Source: Phaeoceros laevis
Lineage: Eukaryota > Anthocerotophyta > Anthocerotopsida > Notothyladales
NCBI GenBank assembly: GCA_049999765.1
Contig: JBNGIQ010007664.1
Location: 1 to 20,544, forward strand
Length of the DNA stretch: 20,544 nucleotides
Direction of reading: 5' to 3'
Shown: one piece after another, positions 1 through 9,519 of the stretch
Layout of the letters: each line of letters begins with the position of its first letter
Numbering within the stretch: the first letter of the stretch is position 1
The notes under the pieces: generated by a model
Told to the model about the DNA's origin: nothing
The model's input: only the letters and a program-made list of their open reading frames with translations
The model's database searches: none
Made by a program: the position numbers and the translations under genes

Positions 1-240
1 CTGCTTTCAAGAGCTCTCCACAGGTATGCATATTATGTATATTTCCTTGAGTTTTGCGGACGACATGACAAGCGCCATAGCCATAAGCGGAACCATAGCT
101 TACATTCATTGTTCAGTGTGGTTAGTTTGCCAAGCGATGGCTGTTGACATGCCTGTGAATGTGTGTGTAGGCACAGTCACGTCAAGGAAGCCAATCAAGA
201 TGATGAACCAGGCTGCGCATGCTTTGCAAGGTAGGCAGGT

Positions 241-401
241 GGGATCCCTGCGCATGCTGGTCGTCACAATCGCAATTGGGCTGGTGAGCACAAACAGTGC
301 GACGCACAAGACACGGCCGAGCGTTACAACGTCTGCAACGGCGCGCGCATGCCCGACTGGGAGTACCAGCAAGCCGCGCTGAACCAGAAATTTAACGGCA
401 C
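241..401 (+). CDS. possible exon of an unrecognised upstream gene (partial)
   Basis: A GC-rich stretch is open in the frame with codons starting at 241. It contains a Cys- and aromatic-rich segment, AERYNVCNGARMPDWEYQ, followed by ALNQKFNGT. It stops exactly at a good splice donor, GTAAGG (402-407), and a candidate acceptor (GGCAG) lies just before 240. The codon-like composition and the donor suggest a real exon whose gene continues to the left of the window. The sequence to its right (from about 405) is not a continuation. It is the start of the duplicated DUF3455 upstream region, so the downstream exon is missing, or the fragment was cut off by the duplication. I do not recognise the family. 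Confidence 0.3.
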
Positions 402-1934
402 TGTAAGGCAACGGTCCTATCTATGTTCCAGATGGCTTACTGCTTTTCGTGATCCCTGCACGAGACAACAAAGGTTGCAGATCGCAGCAGCACCAAAGCA
501 CATCTCAAAGAGGAAAGCTCACAAGTTTTCACACTAGAAAAAAATCTCACTGCACTAGCTCACACTTGTGCACACAGTTCTCGCATCCTTGAAAGTCTTG
601 CAGCTCCACTGTATAGAGCTTGCAGTCTTCCAAAACTCAGACGTCAGCTGTAGATTTGGCAGTCCCCATCGCCGTTGCAAATTTGGAGGATGGAAGCCCA
701 CAGCTTTCTGAAAACAGGAACCATTTCCAAGTTTCTATTGATAAAAACTGAGGAAGGTCACTGCCCTCATATTATCAGGCAATCTCCAAGGCAACTGTCG
801 AGAATCATGTGACTGCGACAGTACTGCTCTTTCCATCAATTTCCTACGGTCTCAATTAGTTATAGCCCAGTTGCATTTCATTCCTAGGCCTCTTAAGCTT
901 GCCTGTCACTGCAGCTTTTGAGCATCTGCATATAGATCTCGGAGGTTTGCCCAGACGAGGTGCTGGTTGCTCAAGGCGGTTCATCGCCTTAGGTCTTTCG
1001 GTTCCAAGGCTGATTGGTTTTTCAGGTTTGGCCTTTGATTTGCGCTCACGAAACATGTGAATACCATCAGCCATATGTTAGATAATGCAGAGCTGTGTGT
1101 AAGGTAGGTTGCCGGTACTCATGGCTGCAAGATTCTCTGATGCATTGCTTGCTATTATGACCCAACATGTATCTGGAATGACTACATCCTTCGTCAAGGT
1201 TATGGGACTGCGCGAAGGAGGCGACCATGAAGAATGTCATCTAAAAGGCAGGTGCACGGAAGACAATCAATTGCAGTTGCGAGAGGTGGATCCAACTTTT
1301 GAAGCAATTGCCATAGTCGAATCAAGTTACCGAGGTCAGGGGTCAGGGTGGAAGGGCTTACCAGGTGCGGAAATGGGGTAAAGCAATCAAAGTTGCAACT
1401 GGTATGGAGGGCATAGTCTATGCTTGCAAAATGCATGCTCAGATCTCGAGTCTCGACCCTATGCTTCTTTACAAGGTCCTGTTAGCACTAGCCCTCACAT
1501 ATTTCTACATGGTCACTTACTGTTCGGTAGATGCTGAATGTTCGCCCAGAATATTCCCAGTATAGCTGCTGCTTCTTCTTCTTCGGACAAGACAAGAAAC
1601 TGGATGAAGAAATCTAATTTGCAGCTGACAGCAAGACAGTGATACAAGCCATGTTTCCTGGATGACTACCCGAGGTATAAAAAGTGCCAGCTGCAAGCTG
1701 GCCAGGAACGTAGACCCTATATTCATGACACTTCGTCGTAACCTATGCCCAAAAATTGGCCTGTTCCTCATATCCGATTAGGAGATCGAGGGCGGTGGCC
1801 AGCCATCAAGCCCATATTGTAATATATAGACACCCACATTTGAAGCACAATGTGCATGAATTGAGCATCCCTTGGAAGCCCTCAGGCCTCCAACTCGTAC
1901 AAGTCTCCAGAGTTTCAAGATACGTACATGTGCA
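402..1934. other. upstream region of the DUF3455 gene, no convincing gene
   Basis: I see no convincing gene in these 1.5 kb. The outer parts (about 405-790 and 1590-1860) are kept in the decayed right copy, so they were part of the duplicated unit and probably hold the promoter. The middle (about 800-1590) is absent from the right copy: an insertion in the left copy or a deletion in the right. It contains a minus-strand open stretch (856-1074) rich in Lys, Arg and Pro, with no recognisable family and no clear splice context, so it is not called as a gene. A TATA-like TATAAAAA lies at about 1676-1683. Confidence 0.5.
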
Positions 1935-3640
1935 ATGGCTTCCTCATCGATTGCATCCAGGAAGGTGTCGCTTTGGCAATCCGTTCTACTGGCTTCCTAC
2001 ATCCATGCGCTGGGGAGTACTGTGGCATTGCCAAATCCTTTTTTTAGCTTTCCGCTCCTTCCACCCCTCGGAAACGAGTACGTTGGAATTCATTCCGTGC
2101 TGGCCAGAAAGCTGTGAAATTCAAGGGCAGATTGATCCATTGCAATGTATGTTGGCAAGTGCTGGTTCTGACTGTTGACACGATTGTGGCACCACCCTCT
2201 GATTTCAATCAAACTTTGCAGGCACCAGGGAACCTACATAGGGCAGGGAGTACAGCTATACCAGTGTACCCTAGACTTCGTCTCTGGCAACCTGACCTGG
2301 AAGCACACTGGCGCCCAGTCCACATTGACAGCAAAGGATTTGGACACCATCACCCACTACTTCCAGTCCCAGCCTGACGCGCTGGGTGGCAAGCCAACCT
2401 TTGCCATCACGAGCAAAGACAAATCGGATGTCGCGATCGATAGCACCGTGACAGGTAAGAACATTCAGAAACACCATCTCGGAGTCCGTCCAGACCTGGT
2501 GCCTTTCTGAACAAGATCATTCATGAAAATGCTGTGAGTGGGTTGGAGAAGAAATCTGAGTATGCATACACCCATGATCAATATCTGTGATACATGTATG
2601 CGCGCAGGACTGGTTCTGCAATCCGTCCCGGACCTGGACCCCAGCAGCAACATCGAGTCGCAGCTGCTGGTTGCCACCTCCCACTCAGGCCCTGGACCCC
2701 TGGGAGCCACATCATACATCCAGCGATTGCACTCGCAGGGAGGTGTGGCACCTGCCGCCTCCACTTGCACCGTCACTAAGTTAAACGTCATCCGAAGTGT
2801 GCCTTACAACGCAACCTACTCCTTCTACAGGCAGACTCCGGCGCCGCCCACCGCCCACCTCCCTGCCAGCCTCGCTGTGCCGGCTGATTATAAGCCCCTG
2901 TGGAGCTGGTATGCTACCGGAAGCATCACCTACAGGAGCAACGGAACCTGGCAGGTGGTCAGCGATAAGGCGGACCTGAGTTACCTGCCTGGATCGCTGG
3001 TTGTGGGTAGTCACTCTGTTGACGCTGGAGCTCACAGCTGGACTACCTACCTAGCCCAGTCCATAAAGGTTCACGGCACAGTGATCGCCAGCGAACATGT
3101 CTGGCCTGGCGCCCTCGATTGGTTGCTTCTCCGTGTCACCGCTGAAGTCGGGTAAGGTTTTCCTTGGAGCTCTCTGTGCATGCATGAATTTCAGTGCTGA
3201 GCTTCATGATCAGCCCTGGAAGGTTTAGAGAACTTTAGCTGACAACTTTATAAGTGGCAAACCTATGTACTGATCAATGCCTGCCTGCCTCCCTGCCTGC
3301 CTGTCTGCAGAAGCGGCAATGCGACTATAGGATACGCCCACAGAGTGTCAACTCGAGGCGGGCTCCCTCCCAGCAAGCAAAAATCCCCAATCCCCATCGA
3401 TACCGTGGCTGTGCCTTACAGTGCCGTTTTCTGGTTTTACGGCTGGTGGTAATTCCATGTGTTTCAGGGACCTTTACACCTGTAGCAATAAAAAAGCCCC
3501 TGTAGAGAGGGCACTAGTAGAAATAAAAAAGCCACTCTACTCCAGGGGTTTGTGATTTGTCCAGGGCTGGAGTCTGGAACATGTCATTTCGTTGGCATTC
3601 TGAACATTGCCATATGCACCGTAAAATAAATAAATTTCCT
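405..3640 (+). repeat. tandem duplication, left copy (carries the intact DUF3455 gene)
   Basis: The left unit matches the right unit (about 3710-5460) in the same order and orientation in several blocks. The stretch around 425-545 resembles 3728-3840, with shared strings such as GGCTTACTGCTTTTC and ACCAAAGCACATCTCAAA. The stretch 600-760 resembles 3890-4060, 1600-1860 resembles 4195-4470, 2750-3151 resembles 4465-4890, 3290-3452 resembles 5070-5228, and the AT-rich 3' flank 3480-3640 resembles 5255-5455. The left copy also holds DNA with no partner on the right: about 800-1590 and the segment with exons 1-2. The divergence is clearly visible, so the duplication is not recent. Confidence 0.8.
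1935..3452 (+). CDS. secreted protein with two tandem DUF3455-like domains (four exons)
   Basis: My model joins 1935-2113, 2222-2454, 2608-3151 and 3311-3452, giving 365 aa with every junction in phase. Residues 1-30 look like a signal peptide: an Arg-Lys pair, then a hydrophobic run VSLWQSVLLASYIHALG. Domain 1 (about 61-211) shows the DUF3455 landmarks GTYIGQGVQLYQC near its start and SVPYNATYSFY at its end. Domain 2 (about 222-362) carries ALDWLLLRVT, GYAHRVSTRGG and the end motif VAVPYSAVFWFY. In the family the usual pattern is YQC, then WLLL, then Y-Q-R-V..GG, then VPY.A.Y.FY. The function of DUF3455 is unknown; family members occur in bacteria, fungi and plants and are often secreted. 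The donor of exon 1 (GTGAAA) is weak, so the first junction is the least certain. AATAAA signals follow at 3487 and 3522. Confidence 0.75.
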
Positions 3641-3660
3641 TTCCTTTCTTCCTGGGAAGA
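3453..3660 (+). other. probable 3' UTR and polyadenylation region of the DUF3455 gene
   Basis: Two AATAAA hexamers (3487-3492 and 3522-3527) sit in a short imperfect duplication, each followed by AAGCC and a CTGTAGAGAGGG- or CTCTACTCCAGGG-like tail. An AAATAAATAAAT run follows at about 3624-3636. The AT-rich block is partly kept after the decayed copy, where TCAATAAATAG occurs near 5440. This fits a 3' end duplicated together with the gene. Confidence 0.5.
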
Positions 3661-4464
3661 CATTCTTGCTGCCATCACCGGTACCCTGCTGCATTTCCTG
3701 AGCAGGTTTACCCCTCTTTACTGTCTCACCTATGTTCTGGCTTACTGCTTTTCATTATCCCTGCAAGAGGCAACCTTGCATCGTAGCAGTGCTCACCAAA
3801 GCACATCTCAAATATCAAGGCTCACAAGCTTTAAGAGTTGATCAATCCCACTAAAACATCATCACCGCACTAGCTTGAGCACAATTGCACGGCATCCTTG
3901 ACCCTAGCTCCATAGAGCTCGCGCTCTTCCAAAACTGTGAACTCTCAGTTCAGAGATCAGGCAGTCCAAATCGTTCTTGCAAATGGAATCTTGATGGAAT
4001 TCCACAGCTTTCTTGAGAACGATAACCGATCCAAGTTTTTACATGTATCGATCAAATACTGAGAAAGGTTAGCGTTACTGTTTCAAGGTGAAGATAGAAA
4101 ACAAGAAGTTGAACACATGCCTTGTAGGCTTGGAACGTTGCACACTAGATTTGTGTCGGTCAAAAGTAGACTAGTAAGATGTTACAGTTTGAACAAGACA
4201 AACTTCGAACTGCGTTGCCGAAGTTCAGTGCAACTGGCAAGGGTGACAAAAGCTATCTTGCCTGGATGACTACCCGACGTGTCTACAGGGTGGCAGCTGC
4301 AAGCTGGCATGGCCAGGGACGCAGAACGTGTGGAAGGACGCCATCTCTGTGAACTTCTTCCGTCACACATTCCTATGAGCAAATTTGGCCTGTTTCTCAT
4401 ACATGTAATTGCGTAATCCGGGCGGCAGACAGCAAGCCCATACATAGGTCTACATCCAATTGAA
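3661..4464. other. upstream region of the decayed DUF3455 copy
   Basis: I see no gene here. About 3728-4090 and 4195-4464 match the upstream region of the intact gene (about 425-790 and 1600-1860). Only some 100 bp separate those blocks here, against about 800 bp in the left copy. This is the flank of the second duplication unit and carries no independent coding signal. Confidence 0.5.
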
Positions 4465-5460
4465 GCCGCACCTGCTACCTCACACCGTGGATAACATTAG
4501 CCATATCCAAAGCGTTCTTTACAACGCAACCTACGCCTTCTACTATCAGGCTTATGAAATCCGGATCTACCCCTGCCAGTATCGCTGTGCCAGCTGGGTA
4601 TAATCCCCTGTGGAGCTGGTACGCCACTGGCCCCGTCAAGTACGAGCTGCAGAGCAACGGCTCCTGGCATGTGGTCCAGGAAGAGGCGGACCTGAGTTAC
4701 CTGCCGGGGTCTCAGGTTGTACATGTGGGGGTGCACTTGGCTGACTCCTAAAATGCTTCATACAGTTGGGGCACCACCTCACTCGTCAGATGCGGCCAGC
4801 CCAGACATCTTCAAGCCACAGTGATCAGCAGGGCATTTGGGTCCGCTGATGGCGTCGAGTGGTTGCTTCTCCAGGTCACTGGGACCCTGGGTAAGGTCTT
4901 ACTTGGACCTCTGTGGATGACTTGGTTTTTGACAAGTTTGTATGCTTGATGAATGTGAGTTGCATTGACTGCTTTTTCTGATGGATTTCAATTTCAATAG
5001 ACCCTGACCAGCTTGAGGGACGACTTGGAGAAAGCGCAAATTCATGTTTTTTACCAATGCCTGCCTGCCTGCAGACTCGGCAATTCGACTGTAGGATACG
5101 TCCAGAGAGTGTCAACTCTGAGGCGGGCTCCTCCCAGCGCTGGATCCAGCAGATTCCAGCACCTATGTTGCTGTCCCTTACCGTTCCATTTTCTGGTTCT
5201 ATGCGATATGGTTGGTGGTAATTCATTAGACAATCACAACTTCAAGTAGCAAGTAGCATGAAAAAGCCTCTTCCCTAGCAAGTACCGCATCAATCACTAA
5301 AAAAATCACTTTCCTTCCTCTCTCGAGAGAAAACTTGGCAATTTGTGATTTATTAATTTTATTTCCTAGGGTCAGGAACATGACTTCACTTTGGCACTCT
5401 GACCATTGCCCTGCTCAAACACTGTTGAAAAACCGTGTGATCAATAAATAGCTGTCCAGA
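3710..5460 (+). repeat. tandem duplication, right copy (shortened and decayed)
   Basis: This is the right-hand unit of the DUF3455 locus duplication, in the same orientation as about 405-3640. It is about half as long, because it lacks the partner of about 800-1590 and the partner of about 1870-2750. At the second gap the upstream homology runs straight into the middle of exon 3: GCACCTGCTACCTCACACCG (4466-4485) corresponds to the sequence around 2748-2770. Confidence 0.75.
4465..5228 (+). pseudogene. DUF3455 pseudogene (truncated second copy)
   Basis: The segment is homologous to the second half of the intact neighbour. It starts inside exon 3 (VLYNATYAFY equals VPYNATYSFY) and continues with PLWSWYATGPVKYELQSNGS, then EADLSYLPGS. 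A TAA stop at 4749 and local rearrangement break the frame where the intact gene reads into SWTTYLAQS. Coding similarity resumes as VEWLLLQVT before a GTAAGG donor near 4892. The last exon follows a CCTGCCTGCCTGCAG acceptor (exon from about 5075) with GNSTVGYVQRVST, then shifts frame, so that VAVPYRSIFWFY lies in another frame. Exons 1-2 and the signal peptide are gone. With at least two lesions plus the 5' deletion, this is most likely non-functional. A transcript reviving part of it cannot be excluded. Confidence 0.75.
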
Positions 5461-5639
5461 ACCTTATCGCAGTGAATACATCTGAAGCGTAACCTGGTCA
5501 GTGGGTGCCACACAACACTGTGGAGGCATATCATGCTCAACGTTGGTTTTTCAGCACAACTCGATAGATTTGCCCACGTTCAAAATTCAAACAGGAAGAA
5601 CTTGTAAACAAAAGAGACCCATAAAGGAATATGCGTAAA

Positions 5640-6253
5640 GTGGACCCTGAAGGAAATAGCATCACTTGCCTTCACGGGCAAGCGACGCGGTGTCCTCTGC
5701 AACGCGGCTTCTTCACCGCGGCTCCTTGCCTCCAAGTCTAATGGCTAGAAGTAATGCATGCGCTGCAGCATCTGCAGCAGCAGCGGAATGGATGGTATGC
5801 ACAAGGGCGGCAGCTGAGGTTGGCCGGCCTCAGAGCTTAAATCGCTGGAAGCTGGTCCCTGAGTGAGTGAATTGGTTCCTGGCAGCCCCGTTGTGGCGAC
5901 CTGTTTGTTTTCTTGTTCAGGAACAACAGCCGTCTAAATTGTACCGTTCTTTGGTTATTCCAGAAGTGAAGAACTTCTCTCGGAGGGAGGAGTGCTTTTA
6001 TTCTACGGAGGGATGTGGGCACAAACTGGAGAGTCTGAGGCGAAGTTCGCAACTGCGAGGGAGACTGAGTTGAGACTGCAGCATCCAACCTGCAGGTTGG
6101 CCTTGTGCCCTCGCAGATGGGATTTTTTTCAGTTCAGCTCTGTGGAAAGTTGCTTGACATCAATTTTTGGGACGTATCTCCCTGCCGAGTGATTCGGTAT
6201 GGTTTCAATAGGCGGTGAGAGAGTGAGAGCCCTAACTGTGGCAATGCTTTCAG
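5640..6253 (+). other. probable 5' leader (with intron) of the DUF641 gene
   Basis: This stretch has no gene I can support. It holds Ala-rich short open frames (for example 5741-5863) ending at a GTGAGT-like donor near 5861, and a good acceptor TGCTTTCAG at 6245-6253, just before the coding start at 6274. That fits one or more non-coding 5' exons and a leader intron of the gene to the right. Several upstream ATGs occur. The boundaries are inferred. Confidence 0.35.
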
Positions 6254-6273
6254 GCTAAGGACAAGTGTGGACG

Positions 6274-9109
6274 ATGGAAAGGTTGTTGAACTTTATGGTG
6301 GGTCGGGGAGCTGAAGTGGATGAATTGTGTCAAGGACCCAGAGAAAGTTATCCTCGACAGGTGTACCATGGTTACAGCATAAATGAAGGCATGCAGGCTC
6401 CATCAGTAAGTTGCACTTTACGTTTTGGGAACGGAGCAGTGTATTGTGCTTCCTGCCCCCTCTGTAGGGTATGCAGAATTTAGGAGAATTTAGTGTTGTC
6501 GAGCTGGTTCCCTTTTATTGCCGCTTAGGTGGAATTGGATGTTCGTTGGCCTTGTGTTTCTTTGCATTGCTCAGCGGCGAGTGAGTAACTGGCTACCCGT
6601 GTGTCTACCAGAACGATGGTCAGAAACCTGGGGATCATCCCGTGTACCAGCCACGGCATGAATACTATACACATGGAGATGCATCACCGGAAGTAAGTGG
6701 CTTGTTTTACTAGGCTTCATGCAAGTACCACGCTGTCTGTATGTACACTCATATTACGGTGCCGAGTGAGCTCATGATTCTTTGTGTGCCAAAATGAACG
6801 ACATCAGGGATCCCGGAATTATTTTCAACCAAAGGCTCCACAATCGGTCTACCCTGTTCAAGTGGTATTGCCTACCTTTTGGTCCTGAACCAGGAAATCA
6901 ACTGAATTGATTGGTAGTTGCAAAGTTGGTTGTAGGGATCTCAGCATGCCTTGCAGTTTGGGCACATGCTGCCAAAGTATGTGCCATGTCGCTTTGATCA
7001 TAAAGAGCTCGATATATGTAAGTTTGGGTTTTACCTTTGCAGAGTATACAAGAAGCTAGCAAGCTGCGCTTGTGGAGGAAGCAGGCGCCACCCAATCCAC
7101 TTGACAAGGAGTGCAGCAAGGTTTTCAACGAGCTGTTGCTGAAGATTTCCTGCTTAAAAAGGGAAACTCACAGGATGGGAGAGCTGGCAACGGCAGCAGG
7201 AGAGGAGTACCAGAAGTTTTCGAAAAAGGTGGAGCGATTTGAGGATGAGGACGAGCTTATTACGAGGCGATCTCCGAGGCAAGAGCGGGCTCCCGAAAAG
7301 CCCAAAAGTAGCAAAGGCCCCACTCGTCTGCTGAACCTTCTGAGGGGCCGGAGTTCCTCCAAAACTTTGGAGTCGGTTGATCAGATGTCCAGCGAGTCGT
7401 CCGAGTCCCCCGTGGGCGACACAATGAAGTCACCAGTGAGTGACATTGAAACAGAAGTTGATCAACTTGAAGAGAGAGCCTCCAAGGCTGAAGTAGAAGA
7501 AGAAAGGGATGCACGCGTCAGCCACCATCATTCGGCGTCTGTCAATGACATGCCTGATTCTGACTGGCTACAGGCATGGGATGAAGATGCACGACGACAG
7601 GATGCGAATAGTCGTGGGTTACGCAGACATCAACCTGAAACGGAATGGTCGGGTCAAGGAAATTTTCGACAGAGATATGTTACAAATGATGCAGCACATG
7701 GAGGTGGCCAGAGAACTAAGCCCTGGGGAACTAATCTCTGGGATGAACCCAGTCATCAAAGACATGCTATGTATCCTCAAATACACAGGAGCCAGCATTT
7801 GGGTGACCTCATCAATATTGGAAGAAGTGACTATGGGGAGAACACCTTCAGTGTTTCGCATAAAGTTTTTAGGCAATATCGAGACCTTATGCAGCTGGTG
7901 AAGCAACACTCCAGCAAGGAACGGCAGATGGCCGATGACTTCCGGGTGTGCAGTGTGAAAGCGTCGGAAATCAGCTCAGACATCTTTCTTCTCCATGATA
8001 ACATGAGGTCTTTCCTGGTGGAGGCAAAGCTTGCAGTACCGAAAATGAAGGCACCCCCGGTTGATCCTGCTGAAAGCTACAACAGGAACGGCAGTCCGGA
8101 GTATCTTTGGCAAGAGCTTGAATTGCTCTGGCAGAATATCTGGGAACGAAACAATGAATTGGAGGACTGCAAAATGCGGTGCAATGAGTTAATAGCCGAA
8201 CACCGGGCAGATGATGCACGAATGCGCAGCCAGATGTTGGCAGAGAAGGCTGCCAAGGAGCAGCAGATTGAACGCCTTAGTGGACTTTTGAGGAAACTGG
8301 AGCAAGAAAATGCAAAGTCATCACAGAATGGGTCTTATGTGGACACAGCAGCAACTCCTCCGCTGCTTGACGACCACCTGAAGACAGTGAAAGAGTTGTT
8401 GCTGAAGTTTGCACGGGTATACGAGAAAACTATGGCAGAAGCAGGGCTGAGCATTCCCCTCCCGAATGATGATCCTGAGAACTGTGGAGTGGTTGATCAC
8501 ATGCACTTTGCCAGGACCACTCACGGACCTAGGTATCGGGCTGCTTATTGGATATCTACTGCCATGTTCCGAGCATTTGAGATTGATGGCTTCGACATGG
8601 AAGAAGGGTACTTCTGCCCCAGTTTGGATCTGGAGAAGAGTCATGCAGAGTACTACAAGGAGTTTCAGGATTTGAAATCTATAAATATTCTGGATATCTT
8701 GCCAAGCCTTCAGGCCAACGTGAACAGAAGTAGAGGCATGCTTCGGCTGCTCCGATTTTTGCGCAGGAAGTTCGAAACCATTAGCCCACCGGAAATCCAA
8801 AATTGTTGGAGGGAATATAGCCATCCTTTCTTGAAGAGTTTTGTCTCTCTTGCTACTGCCGTATGGGTACTGCAAAGGTTGGCCATGTCATTTGAGCCCA
8901 ACGCGAGGATTTTCAGGGTGAAGAGTGGATCACAGTATGACGAGCAGTACATGAGCAATGTGGTGGGCGAGGACGAAGAGGAAGGGGATTCCGTTTTTAT
9001 CGATAAAGTGGGCATGATGGTGCTTCCAGGTTTTCGGGTTGGGAGGATCGTCATAAGGAGCCAAGTGTATCTACAAGCACTAAAAGGGGGAGGTGACGAC
9101 AACTCTTAG
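6274..9109 (+). CDS. DUF641 family protein, GIL1/IRK-interacting-like
   Basis: Exons 6274-6405, 6612-6692, 6808-6864 and 7043-9109 join in phase 0 at each junction (donors GTAAGT, GTAAGT and GTATTG) and give 778 aa. The first three small exons encode a Tyr-, Pro- and Gly-rich N-terminus starting MERLLNF. The large exon begins SIQEASKLRLWRKQ and carries a charged, probably disordered region (about 150-270). Coiled-coil stretches follow (about 360-430 and 480-520, including QQIERLSGLLRKLEQEN). The C-terminal half is typical of the family: YYKEFQDLKSIN, ATAVWVLQRLAMSFEPNA then IFRVKSG, and near the end MMVLPGFRVGRIVIRSQVYL. GIL1 of Arabidopsis acts in light-dependent suppression of gravitropism, and IRKI binds the receptor kinase IRK. 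Orthology to either is not resolved here. The start ATG is the first in frame after the leader acceptor. Confidence 0.85.
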
Positions 9110-9519
9110 TTACACTACAAGAAGAGTAGCAAAATGATGCCATGTTGTATAGATTTTGTTCAAGACCCTGTGATTGTACAGGGAACTTTCCTTCTCCCAC
9201 TAGGGACTGGTCAAAATGTCAAAAACTAATTCGTTGCACTCTGCTCCTTGACCAATGAGTCCCAACTTGAACTTCTGTTTATATGCTGTACTGTGGCAAG
9301 AAACCACAACGCCAGCATACTGTAGCTGTTCGCAGTTTCTGCGCAACTTAACAATGTTTGCCTTCGCATTCGAAGGTGTTCGATACTTGGTTGACTAACA
9401 CCAAGCAACTTGAAGAGGTGCTATATACATATGAACAGAAAAATGAAATTTGAGACAACTCGCAAAGAACAACTAAAGTGAGTAGCTGAAATGGATAATG
9501 AACATCTTGTTAATGCTCA
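9110..9519. other. convergent intergenic region (3' ends of DUF641 and carrier genes)
   Basis: These 410 bp separate the TAG of the plus-strand DUF641 gene from the TGA of the minus-strand carrier gene. They hold no gene I can support. Both 3' UTRs must lie here, so overlapping antisense 3' ends are possible. Confidence 0.5.

Noticed and set aside
26-382. Plus-strand open frame of 118 codons at the window edge
   Set aside because: It overlaps the better exon candidate at 241-401 in another frame, and its Thr/Ala/Ser-rich translation has no family character.
856-1074. Minus-strand Lys/Pro/Arg-rich frame
   Set aside because: Short, with no family motif and no splice signals. It lies in the block absent from the duplicate, and is mentioned only as content of the upstream region.
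7037-7042. Start of the DUF641 protein at 7037
   Set aside because: There is no ATG there (the codon is TTG), and the position lies in the polypyrimidine tract of a splice acceptor. Three small in-phase exons upstream with good donors supply a true ATG at 6274.
8321-8875. Minus-strand open frame of 184 codons
   Set aside because: It is antisense to the DUF641 exon, with no splice or family support.
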